Assembly: GCA_016789755.1 (NCBI GenBank) | Contig: JAEUQG010000120.1 | Location: forward strand, 1 to 35,216 | Length of the DNA stretch: 35,216 nt | Origin: Bryobacterales bacterium | GTDB lineage: Bacteria; Acidobacteriota; Terriglobia; Bryobacterales; Bryobacteraceae | Reading direction: 5' to 3' | Shown: one piece after another, positions 8,107-15,595 of the stretch | How the letters are laid out: each line of letters opens with the position of its first letter | Numbering within the stretch: the first letter of the stretch is position 1 | Made by a program: the position numbers and the translations under genes | The notes under the pieces: generated by a model | The model's database searches: none | The model's input: the letters and a program-made list of their open reading frames with translations, nothing else | What the model was told of the DNA's origin: nothing

Positions 8107-11100
8107 AACCAGCCCAATAGTACGGATTTGCCCACCGCGCTTGACTCCGGACGCGCCGTTGAGCGTATCGCAAAGCCTGCGCCACCGGCTGTCCGTTTCT
8201 TAGCAACGCTTCGTAGAAGGCGGCCATGAACTCAGCCGTGGCAGCATCATCCACGGCCCACAACGAGGCCACCACACCCGAGGCGCCCGCCGCCAGGAAT
8301 GCACGCGAAAGCGCTAGCGGGCCCTCGCCGGCCAGCGTTTGTCCGACCGCGGTTTCGCAGGCGCTCAGTACTACCAACGGCGAGTTCAGCCGTAACCGAG
8401 ACACGTCGTACATGCGCACGAACCCATCGGTGGCCCGTCCGCGCTCATCGTACAGCGAGAGGACGAGGGCCGATTGCTCCGGTTGCTCTTGATCGACCAC
8501 AGCATGCGCGGCGAAGTGGACAACTCCGAAGCGCGCGAGCGATCCATTCAGGACAGCCGCGCGGTTCGCCGCGAATCCTTCGGCGGCTGTCCGGAGCGGC
8601 GCCATTCTGGCAATCGCCTGGGCTTCTTTGGCCGAGAACCGGAGGCGGGCAAAGCGCAAAGACTCGCTAGCTCCGCGCGTGCCGGACACCTCGAGCCTGA
8701 ACCTGTCGTCGCCTATTTCGTAGACGGGGTCTGCGAACACAGCCACCGGCCCTTTCCATCTGGCCCCGCGTGGCAGAGTGAGGAACCCCGCCGATGGAAG
8801 TATCGCCAAAGGCTTCGCGCCGAGCGATGGGAATGCGGCAAACGGCACCAAGTGCAACCCGCCATCGGGAACAACGTAGAGCCTGCGAACAGCAGCGAGT
8901 TCGGCCGCAACAGCACGAAACAGCAGCGAGTCCAACTTCGCCAGGGCCGGCGCCGGATTACCGTCCGCGCGCAAGGCAGCACGAAGATCGTCCGCAGTTG
9001 CTTCAATGGCGGCTGCTGGTCCTAGGGAGGTGGCCTGGATACCATCGCGACGGGCAATCCAGAGATAGCACCCGTCCGCGCCGAGGGAGAATTCCAGCAG
9101 CGCTTCATCTGGAGCAAGGGCGGCTTGAATCTGGGCAGCATGGGGCGCGCTTGATGCCCGCGCCAGATCCGGATTATCTCGCGCCAGGCGTTCGAGCAGC
9201 GTGCGGTATTCATCTTGCTGCGCAGCCACCTGCTTGCGGAGCTTCTCCATTTCACCGGCAGGAGCATTGCGAATTCGCATGCGGGCCAAGGCAGCGGACT
9301 TCGCTGACAGGGAGTTGCGTAACTTTTTTTCTTCGGCTCCGGCGGCGTTAGCTGGAGTTGCGACGTGCATCGCGGCCAGCAAGTCACTCAATGAGCGGGC
9401 ACGTCCCTTTTCGCTCATGTCCAGCGCCGCCGCGGGATTGCCTGCGCGAATGCGGATCGCTACGGCGGCCTTGAAGATTTCCTGCCGCCGGGCGAGGAAT
9501 TCGGCCCGAGTGCCGGCGTGAGCCAGTTTCGATCGGGCGTCCTCCAGTGCCGCCACGGCCTTCTCAGACAACTCCATCGCCCGCGCCGTATCGCCCATTG
9601 CCAGCAGAGTTAGCGCCGCACCCGAGTGGATGCCCGCGAGACTCGGCTGGTCTTCCGCCATCTCCGCGATCATTCGGGCCTCCGTGTATGCGCCCAGCGA
9701 TCCGGGCAGGTCGCCCGCGCGCCGCAGGGCGCTGCCGGTGGTGGTGAGCACCGTACCCAAGTCGATGCGGCTGACCCCGGTTGCCGACTCCCTCGCTGCA
9801 GCCAACTCAGCCAGCGCCTCGCCGATGCGATCCATGCTGAGGTAGGCCCGGCCCAGGGCATGTAGGGCCCGTGCACGCTCCAGGCGAAACATGCCCTCGC
9901 GCGCGATCCCCGCAGCCTCCTTCGAGACGCGAGCCGATTCGGCGAAAGCTCCCCGCGCGTGCAGTATGCCCGCCAGCATGGCTAGTGCGTTCGCTTGCGC
10001 GCGACGGTTGTTCAAACCGCGATGCAACTCCAGTGCCTGACGATAGAGACGCTCGGCGCGATCGCCGGCCCCGCGCCGGAAGAAGGTGGTGGCCAGTTCG
10101 GTCAGTGTTGCCGCTTCGCCAGCTTTGTAACCCGTGGATCGCCAGATGCCGAGGGCTTCCTCAAACACCGCTACTGCGCGGTCGAATTCCCCCGACTGCA
10201 GGAGATTTACCCCGATATTATGCAGCGTGTTCGCCACCGCGTTGGGCGGCGCAACGCGACGGCGAATCTCCAAAGCCTCCTGCATCATTGCGTCGGCGCG
10301 TTCCACTTCGCCCAACCCGCGCAAGCCGGTGGCGAGATTGTTCAGCGACTGGGCCACTGCCGCTTCATCCTTCAGACGCCGGCGCAGATCGAGCGCGGCG
10401 GAATCGTAACGCACGGCAGTGGCAAGAGAGGAGTTGAACTCGATACGCGCCAGACTATTCCAGAGCGCCGCTTCGGTGGCACGGTCGCCGGCCGCCTTAG
10501 CCAATTGGATGGCTCGATGGGCCTGCGTCCTCCCCACGTCCGGCCCACCCGAGGTGGCCGCACTCGCAACCAGTTCAACCGTCAAGCGGCACTCGGCGAC
10601 GGTATCTCCCGCCGACATCGCCAAACCGATTGCGCGCCGGATCATGGATGTCCCGTCGGCGCTGCGCCCCGGCGTCAGTTGATAGCCGGCCCCGAGCATT
10701 GCCATGGCTTCAGCCTGCCGGCCGGTATCTCCGAGGAGTTCCCAGGCAGCAACGGCCTGCCGATGAGTTGCCAGCGCTTCCGCTTGCCGGCCTAACTCCC
10801 AAAGAACTGCGCCGGTGGGAGTAAGCACTTCGGCCACTCCACGCCTATCGCCGGCCTTCTCGAATGCCACGCGGGCCGCGGTCAGTGCTGCAAGCCTTTC
10901 CGGAAGTGGCAGTGTGGCACGGGAGGCCAGTTGCTGCCGGCACCCCTCGACACGCTCGGGGTCTTGTTCCGACATTTTCCTGCGGTGGAGCGTTACCGCA
11001 TAGGACCGGGTTTCCACATCCTCCAGACTGCGAATGCGCAGTGTCTGCGGCGGGCCGCCATGCCGCACCCAGCATAACCGGACGGGGCGCATCGGTGCAT

Positions 11101-11305
11101 CCATGAGGCCCACCGAAAGACCAGGGCCATCGACCTGTAGACGCGTGCCTCGGGCTGTGACGTCGATCTCGAAATAGCCTGGTGTTGAAGGAAGGGACCA
11201 CTGCTGGAGGCGCCCTGGAGCAATCGGGCGCTCGACTAGTCCGCCTTCAGGAAGAGGTTCGGCCGCCCACAGGGGAAGTAGCAGCAGTTTCCACGGGGCC
11301 AGCAT
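8087..11305 (-). CDS. Exported TPR-CHAT caspase-like protease
   Basis: 1072 residues. The N-terminus is a short hydrophobic leader (M-L-A-P-W-K-L-L-L-L-P-L-W-A-A), suggesting export. A beta-rich region (about 20-105) is followed by a long run of tetratricopeptide repeats (about 110-560; many A-x-x-x-x-x-x-A-L units with N-L-A and G-x-x-x-x-A-x motifs), then a charged helical linker (about 640-700) and a C-terminal CHAT domain (about 770-1070). The catalytic pair of the clan-CD peptidase fold is present: His934 in H-F-A-A-H-A and Cys983 in V-V-L-S-A-C-E-T, followed by the typical G-E-G-P-L-A-L-S-R-A-F and A-S-L-W-x-V-D-D motifs. It should therefore be an active protease. The substrate is unknown. 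The start at 11305 has no clear ribosome site; it lies 53 bases after the FecR gene on the same strand, so co-transcription is likely. Confidence 0.9.
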   Translation of the reverse strand: MLAPWKLLLLPLWAAEPLPEGGLVERPIAPGRLQQWSLPSTPGYFEIDVTARGTRLQVDGPGLSVGLMDAPMRPVRLCWVRHGGPPQTLRIRSLEDVETRSYAVTLHRRKMSEQDPERVEGCRQQLASRATLPLPERLAALTAARVAFEKAGDRRGVAEVLTPTGAVLWELGRQAEALATHRQAVAAWELLGDTGRQAEAMAMLGAGYQLTPGRSADGTSMIRRAIGLAMSAGDTVAECRLTVELVASAATSGGPDVGRTQAHRAIQLAKAAGDRATEAALWNSLARIEFNSSLATAVRYDSAALDLRRRLKDEAAVAQSLNNLATGLRGLGEVERADAMMQEALEIRRRVAPPNAVANTLHNIGVNLLQSGEFDRAVAVFEEALGIWRSTGYKAGEAATLTELATTFFRRGAGDRAERLYRQALELHRGLNNRRAQANALAMLAGILHARGAFAESARVSKEAAGIAREGMFRLERARALHALGRAYLSMDRIGEALAELAAARESATGVSRIDLGTVLTTTGSALRRAGDLPGSLGAYTEARMIAEMAEDQPSLAGIHSGAALTLLAMGDTARAMELSEKAVAALEDARSKLAHAGTRAEFLARRQEIFKAAVAIRIRAGNPAAALDMSEKGRARSLSDLLAAMHVATPANAAGAEEKKLRNSLSAKSAALARMRIRNAPAGEMEKLRKQVAAQQDEYRTLLERLARDNPDLARASSAPHAAQIQAALAPDEALLEFSLGADGCYLWIARRDGIQATSLGPAAAIEATADDLRAALRADGNPAPALAKLDSLLFRAVAAELAAVRRLYVVPDGGLHLVPFAAFPSLGAKPLAILPSAGFLTLPRGARWKGPVAVFADPVYEIGDDRFRLEVSGTRGASESLRFARLRFSAKEAQAIARMAPLRTAAEGFAANRAAVLNGSLARFGVVHFAAHAVVDQEQPEQSALVLSLYDERGRATDGFVRMYDVSRLRLNSPLVVLSACETAVGQTLAGEGPLALSRAFLAAGASGVVASLWAVDDAATAEFMAAFYEALLRNGQPVAQALRYAQRRVRSQARWANPYYWAGFTYTGN

Positions 11306-11358
11306 GACCCGAGGGTATCATGACTCTGTGCGCGGGCATGCAATCATCTGTGGCCTAG

Positions 11359-12369
11359 TTATCGGCCGCGGCCGCCACCCGGAGCGGATTGTGCCGCCGG
11401 TGCAGCCGAAGCGGCCGGCGCAGAAGACGCTGCGGGTGCGCTGCTCATCGCCGAAGAACGAGAGAAGCCTCCGTCACCGGAGTAGGAGCCTCCGCCGGAA
11501 TAGCCGCCACCGCCGCCACGGGATCCCCATCCGCCCCAGTTGCCGGAAGAAGCGGACGAACTGCCGCCACCGCTGCCGCCATTGGCGGAACCCTGGTTAC
11601 CGGCGTAATACTGCCACACGGAACCGGGGCTGTACCAACTCCAGCCAAACGGGCTACGGAGGTAGCCGTTTCGAGGCAGGAAGGTCACCATCCCATAGGC
11701 AGGGTAGTAGGCCCAAAGACTATTCGTGATCCTGTATCCACTGGTGTTCAGCGACCGTGCCGCACCGATATTGGCATAGGCGATCATGGCCGAGCGGGTT
11801 TTGCTCCAATCGTAGAGAGCGCTGGTCGTCTTGGTAGGGAACTTGGAGGCAGCCAGAGTCTGCGCGACGAAGACTTCGCGGCCGCGGCCGAGTTCCAGAG
11901 TCTGCTGGTCAACGTTCACTTCCAGCTTTCCGTCAAACACCCGGACGCTTCCGTTAGCGGCATCGAACGCATACAACCCCGGCTTGACGATGTTGGATAC
12001 GGAGTTCCCGATGTTGAGGCGGACGCGGTTTTCCTTACCCATTTCCAGTGCTTCCACAAGCGCGGAGCCCTTTGTCAATTCGATACGGGTGTCGGTGAGT
12101 AACCCGGAAATCATTTTTACTGAAGAGTTTGCGTCCATGCGCATGAACACGCCGGGAGCAAGCAGTACCTCGGCCTTGCCGTCGCCGGTGGTGAAAGTGC
12201 TGCCTTCTTTGACGGTGGCGAACTTGCTCTTGTCCACCCGGACCGGTGTCCCGTCGATGCTGGCGTTCCCCTCGACGTGGTGAACCAGACCAGCCCGAAC
12301 GGAGATCGCCTGTTGCCCCCAAGCCAGGGAACCGGTGAAGAAAAGAATACCTACTCCGGCAATGCGCAT
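11359..12369 (-). CDS. FecR-domain exported protein with Gly/Ser/Ala-rich tail
   Basis: 336 residues. The start is fixed by an AGGAGG site (CCTCCT at 12379-12384 on the plus strand) and by a signal peptide M-R-I-A-G-V-G-I-L-F-F ending near A-W-G-Q. Residues about 25-170 resemble the FecR beta-helical domain: K-E-G-S-T-F-T-T-G-D-G-K-A-E-V-L-L-A-P-G, then V-R-V-F-D-G-K-L-E-V. FecR itself passes a periplasmic signal to an ECF sigma factor, but proteins with only this domain have varied roles. Residues 215-257 are rich in Tyr and Trp (W-A-Y-Y-P-A-Y-G, W-S-W-Y), and 258-336 are low-complexity Gly/Ser then Ala/Pro. There is no membrane anchor. The neighbours are a small membrane protein upstream and the CHAT protease downstream on the same strand; with the sigma pair nearby, a sensing role is plausible but unproven. 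Confidence 0.8.
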   Translation of the reverse strand: MRIAGVGILFFTGSLAWGQQAISVRAGLVHHVEGNASIDGTPVRVDKSKFATVKEGSTFTTGDGKAEVLLAPGVFMRMDANSSVKMISGLLTDTRIELTKGSALVEALEMGKENRVRLNIGNSVSNIVKPGLYAFDAANGSVRVFDGKLEVNVDQQTLELGRGREVFVAQTLAASKFPTKTTSALYDWSKTRSAMIAYANIGAARSLNTSGYRITNSLWAYYPAYGMVTFLPRNGYLRSPFGWSWYSPGSVWQYYAGNQGSANGGSGGGSSSASSGNWGGWGSRGGGGGYSGGGSYSGDGGFSRSSAMSSAPAASSAPAASAAPAAQSAPGGGRGR

Positions 12370-12378
12370 GGTGCTCTG

Positions 12379-12384
12379 CCTCCT
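12379..12384 (-). promoter_or_regulatory. Ribosome binding site fixing the FecR-domain gene start
   Basis: AGGAGG on the minus strand, 9 bases ahead of the ATG at 12369. It supports this start over the long in-frame extension to 12624, which would overlap the neighbouring gene. Confidence 0.75.
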
Positions 12385-12436
12385 GATTTTGATTGTCCGC
12401 TCTAAGATGACGGAGCGCAACCCGGTCCGGTTTCGG

Positions 12437-12850
12437 TCATTGTTTGAAGATGTCGTAGATGACACGGCCGCCGGAGGCAATGCTGTCGCGTGCCCGGCGC
12501 ATTTCGTGTCCGAACAGGATGATGCCGTCTCCCGTGTCGAAGGTCTCCGGCAACCGCCGCAGAGCGTCGTCAATGGCCGCGATTGCTTCGCGGCGGTAGG
12601 CGAAATCCAGTTTTCCCGAGGCAAGGCATTTGGCGGCCATGATGGGGCATGTGAATTCCGGCGCCCGTGTAGTCTGCCAGGCCAGCGGGTTCCGCGAAAG
12701 CTCGCAGTAAGGGCGCACCTGGCATCCGCGGCCTCTTACCTGATCCAGCAGAATACGTTCCCGCGGTTTGAATACAGGAACAAGAGAGGGCCACAGCAAG
12801 AGCAACGCCAGGGCAAAGGCGATGGCTTGCAGCAGGCGGCGGACGACCAT
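12437..12850 (-). CDS. Small exported or membrane-anchored protein with four cysteines, unknown function
   Basis: 137 residues from ATG 12850. One hydrophobic helix (about 4-24, A-I-A-F-A-L-A-L-L-L-L-W) follows V-V-R-R, so it is a signal anchor or uncleaved signal peptide. The rest is probably periplasmic and has four cysteines (about 43, 49, 68 and 75) in R-G-C-Q-V-R-P-Y-C and E-F-T-C-P-I-M-A-A-K-C, then a helical C-terminal part ending I-Y-D-I-F-K-Q. The cysteines could form disulfides or bind metal. I do not recognise a family. A start at 12874 is possible but would run to within ten bases of the divergent coaE start. It reads toward the FecR-domain gene with a 67-base gap and may be co-transcribed with it. 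Coding is likely from the membrane segment and placement rather than from recognised homology. Confidence 0.6.
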   Translation of the reverse strand: MVVRRLLQAIAFALALLLLWPSLVPVFKPRERILLDQVRGRGCQVRPYCELSRNPLAWQTTRAPEFTCPIMAAKCLASGKLDFAYRREAIAAIDDALRRLPETFDTGDGIILFGHEMRRARDSIASGGRVIYDIFKQ

Positions 12851-12883
12851 GGTCTCTATGCTATCTTGCTTCATGGACAGACA

Positions 12884-13489
12884 ATGTTGCGTGTCGCATT
12901 GACAGGAGGGTTGGCGAGCGGGAAGAGCTTCGTGGGCAAGACCCTGGAACATTTGGGGTGCTGCCTAGTACAAGCCGATCTGCTGGGCCATCAGGTGCTG
13001 GAACCCGGCGGGGAGGCCTATTCCCAGGTGGTAGAGGAATTCGGGCCGCTAATTCTGGATAATGAGAATAGGATTGACCGGAGGGCTCTGGCAAAGATCG
13101 TGTTCTCCAAACCCGACCGGCTGGCTGTCTTGAACGCATTAGTGCATCCCCATGTTCGTGCCCGCACTGAGCAAGTGCTTGCGGATTTCGCCGCCCGCCA
13201 TCCACGCGGTATCGCTGTCGTGGAGGCGGCAATTCACGTGGAAACCGGCGGATACCGCAATTTCGACAAGCTGATTTTGGCTTGGTGCAGCCGCGAACAG
13301 CAGATTGCCCGCGCAATGCATCGCGATCACGCTACCCGCGAGGAAGTGGAGGCGCGGCTCAGCCGCCAGATGTCTCTCGAAGAGAAACGAAAGCACGCGC
13401 ACTACGTCATTGATACTTCCGGCAGTAAAGAGGACACGGTGCGTCAAACTGAGGAAGTGTACCGGGAACTGCGGAGCATCGAGCAATGA
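12884..13489 (+). CDS. coaE: Dephospho-CoA kinase
   Basis: 201 residues, the usual size for CoaE, which phosphorylates the ribose 3'-OH of dephospho-CoA with ATP in the last step of coenzyme A synthesis in the cytoplasm. The P-loop G-G-L-A-S-G-K-S lies at residues 8-15. Asp32 sits in V-Q-A-D-L-L-G, matching the conserved D-A-D position that binds substrate. The family features E-F-G-P-L-I-L, R-R-A-L-A-K-I-V-F, A-L-V-H-P-H-V and the lid-like R-x-S-R-Q-M-S-L-E-E-K-R segment follow in order, ending with Y-V-I-D-T-S-G. ATG 12884 places the P-loop at the standard distance from the N-terminus; upstream sequence in frame belongs to the divergent gene. The stop overlaps the start of the next gene as ATGA, so the protease is likely translated from the same message. 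Confidence 0.95.
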   Translation: MLRVALTGGLASGKSFVGKTLEHLGCCLVQADLLGHQVLEPGGEAYSQVVEEFGPLILDNENRIDRRALAKIVFSKPDRLAVLNALVHPHVRARTEQVLADFAARHPRGIAVVEAAIHVETGGYRNFDKLILAWCSREQQIARAMHRDHATREEVEARLSRQMSLEEKRKHAHYVIDTSGSKEDTVRQTEEVYRELRSIEQ

Positions 13490-14640
13490 AATTTCGAACC
13501 TTGTTGCTGGCACTTGTCATCGCCGGCGGATTCATTTGGGTCACGACCACGCGCAAGTGGGATCCCCCATCGTTTTTCCGTACATCGTCCAGGGCGGCGG
13601 GGCCGATGTGGAGCGAGCCGTCGGTAGCGCGCGGAGCGGGGCTGGGCGCGGACGAACTGAACAACATCGACATTTACAAAACGGCCCACATAGGGACGGT
13701 AAACATATCGAGCACCGTCTACCGTCGCGGCTGGTTCGGGCAGATCATACCCGAACCGGGAACCGGGTCCGGTTTTCTGATCGACGCGGAGGGGCGAATT
13801 CTGACCAATCACCATGTAGTCAGCGGGCGGGCCCCGGAAGTGGTGGTGACATTGGCGGACAAGACCCGGTACAAAGCCCAGATACTGGTGCGCGACCCCA
13901 GCAACGACCTGGCCCTCATTAAGATTCAGCCCAAGGGCAAGGTGAACTACTTGCGTCTGGGGGATTCCGACAGTCTGCAGGTGGGCCAGAAAGTGCTGGC
14001 CATTGGGAATCCGTTCGGCCTGGACGGCACGCTGACCACGGGAATCATCAGTTCCCTGGGGCGTCAGTTGACCGATGAGAACGGGCGCACCCTGGAAGGT
14101 ATGGTGCAGACCGACGCCGCTATCAATCCCGGCAACAGCGGCGGGCCGCTGCTCGATTCACAAGGGAACGTAATCGGCATCAACACGGCGATCTACGGTC
14201 CGGGCGGCAATATTGGACTTGGATTCGCGATGCCGGTGAACCGGGCCAAGAACATGCTCGAGGACTTCCAGGCCGGGCGCAAGTTCGGCCGTCCGTGGCT
14301 GGGAGTGACAGTGTTGCCTGTTTTCGGCGACCTGGCGGAACTGCTGGAATTGCCCAAGGAAGGCGGACTGCTGATCCAGGATGTCGGGGAAGGGACGGCG
14401 GCCGATCAAGCGGGACTGCGTGGCGCGCGCCGCTTTGTGATCGTCGGCAACACCGAAGTCGGGATTGGCGGCGATCTGATCATGGAGCTCGACGGGCAGA
14501 GGGTAGACCGCGGCGATGCGCTGACTCGCGCACTGAACCGCAAGCGACCGGGCGACCCCTTAAACGTGACCATTTATCGGGGTGGGCGCAGGACAACGGT
14601 GAAAGTAGCCCTGGGCGAGCGTCCTGAGGAGCGGTTCTAG
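13486..14640 (+). CDS. HtrA/DegP-like S1C serine protease with one PDZ domain
   Basis: 384 residues. An N-terminal hydrophobic segment (4-20) acts as signal anchor or signal peptide, so the protease works in the periplasm, where this family handles damaged or regulatory proteins. The catalytic triad is complete: His110 in T-N-H-H-V-V, Asp141 in S-N-D-L-A-L-I and Ser218 in G-N-S-G-G-P-L-L. A single PDZ domain occupies about 272-378 and is interrupted by R-F-V-I-V-G-N-T-E-V before the I-x-E-L-D-G-Q-R-V core. This is the DegS/HhoA-type one-PDZ architecture. Its ATG overlaps the coaE stop by four bases. The convergent TIM-barrel gene ends 8 bases downstream, with no room for a conventional terminator between them. 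Confidence 0.92.
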   Translation: MKFRTLLLALVIAGGFIWVTTTRKWDPPSFFRTSSRAAGPMWSEPSVARGAGLGADELNNIDIYKTAHIGTVNISSTVYRRGWFGQIIPEPGTGSGFLIDAEGRILTNHHVVSGRAPEVVVTLADKTRYKAQILVRDPSNDLALIKIQPKGKVNYLRLGDSDSLQVGQKVLAIGNPFGLDGTLTTGIISSLGRQLTDENGRTLEGMVQTDAAINPGNSGGPLLDSQGNVIGINTAIYGPGGNIGLGFAMPVNRAKNMLEDFQAGRKFGRPWLGVTVLPVFGDLAELLELPKEGGLLIQDVGEGTAADQAGLRGARRFVIVGNTEVGIGGDLIMELDGQRVDRGDALTRALNRKRPGDPLNVTIYRGGRRTTVKVALGERPEERF

Positions 14641-14648
14641 GGCGTGAC

Positions 14649-15548
14649 CTAGACCGCTTCGATTACCTTCAGAAGCGCGGTCAGGCTGGTCCGGCTGGCA
14701 TGCGCTTTGCCCTGGGGGCTCTTGTAATGCGTCTCCAGGGTAAATGATCCTTTGTAGCCGGCGCGCAGCAGAGCGCGAAGCTGGCCCAGATTATCCATCT
14801 CGCCATCTCCGACTGCGGTCCATTCGCCTTTGCCGTCCTTGTAGCGGTAGTCGCGCAGGTGCACGTGCATGATCCGGGCAGAATCGATCTTTCGGAATCC
14901 ATCGGGAAAACTTCGCTCGCCTGAGGCGCCGGCGTTGTTCGGATCCCAGGTGAGACCGAGGTTGTTTTCCTGAACGTTCTTGAGTAATTCGGCGGCTTCG
15001 GCGCCGGTGGAAACGTAGCTCCCGCCGACATTCTCAATGGCGAGCCGAAAACCGCGCGCCTTGGCGCGGCGCGCCGACTCCCGCTCCAATTCATAGATCC
15101 GTCCGTAATCCTTGGGGCTTGGGGTCTGGCCCTTCTCGTAAGTGAAGGCAAAGGTGCGGATCTTGTCCGTTCCCAGGATTTTCGCACGCTCCATGGCGCC
15201 ATCGAGCAGCGCCCACTGGTTATCGAGAACGGCGCGACCCTGAGGCGTATCTGGTGGCAGAGGGATCTTGAAGAACGCGGTGCCCAGCACGGAAGTACGA
15301 ATGCCGTGCGCGTCGAAAATCGCCTTACACTCACGGATCTTGTCGAGAGGTTGGACGGTATTGTACTTTCCCCAAATGGTCCGCACCTCGGCAAAACGCA
15401 GGTGGAACTCCTTCAGAAATCGGGATGCCGTGACGATGTCGTCGTCGATCTCATCGGTGGTGACACCCAATGGGATCTTCGACAACTCCAGTGCGGATAA
15501 GCGGGGCAGGGCAGCCCCCAGGAGCAGAGCGAACTCTCGGCGTTGCAT
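14649..15548 (-). CDS. Sugar phosphate isomerase/epimerase-like TIM-barrel protein, possibly exported
   Basis: 299 residues of the AP-endonuclease-2 / xylose-isomerase-like TIM-barrel superfamily. Probable metal ligands are Glu172 (I-E-N-V-G), Asp202 (T-W-D-P-N-N), His228 or His230 (M-H-V-H-L-R-D) and Glu272 (T-L-E-T-H-Y). The N-terminus M-Q-R-R-E-F-A-L-L-L-G-A-A-L resembles the twin-Arg or Sec leaders seen on many acidobacterial and planctomycete members, so export is likely. The substrate cannot be read from sequence. ATG 15557 (three codons upstream) is an equally possible start; neither has a good ribosome site. A TACAAT overlapping ATG 15557 could be a -10 element. The gene lies 47 bases behind hppA on the same strand, but a shared function is not evident. 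Confidence 0.82.
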   Translation of the reverse strand: MQRREFALLLGAALPRLSALELSKIPLGVTTDEIDDDIVTASRFLKEFHLRFAEVRTIWGKYNTVQPLDKIRECKAIFDAHGIRTSVLGTAFFKIPLPPDTPQGRAVLDNQWALLDGAMERAKILGTDKIRTFAFTYEKGQTPSPKDYGRIYELERESARRAKARGFRLAIENVGGSYVSTGAEAAELLKNVQENNLGLTWDPNNAGASGERSFPDGFRKIDSARIMHVHLRDYRYKDGKGEWTAVGDGEMDNLGQLRALLRAGYKGSFTLETHYKSPQGKAHASRTSLTALLKVIEAV

Positions 15549-15595
15549 CAGGGCCATTGTAGCCCAACGGCCCCGATACAATGGGTTTCGGAAGG

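Noticed and set aside
9871..10795. Long open frames antisense to the TPR-CHAT gene
   Set aside because: Arg/Pro-rich translations with no ribosome site or family pattern, wholly inside a convincing gene on the other strand.
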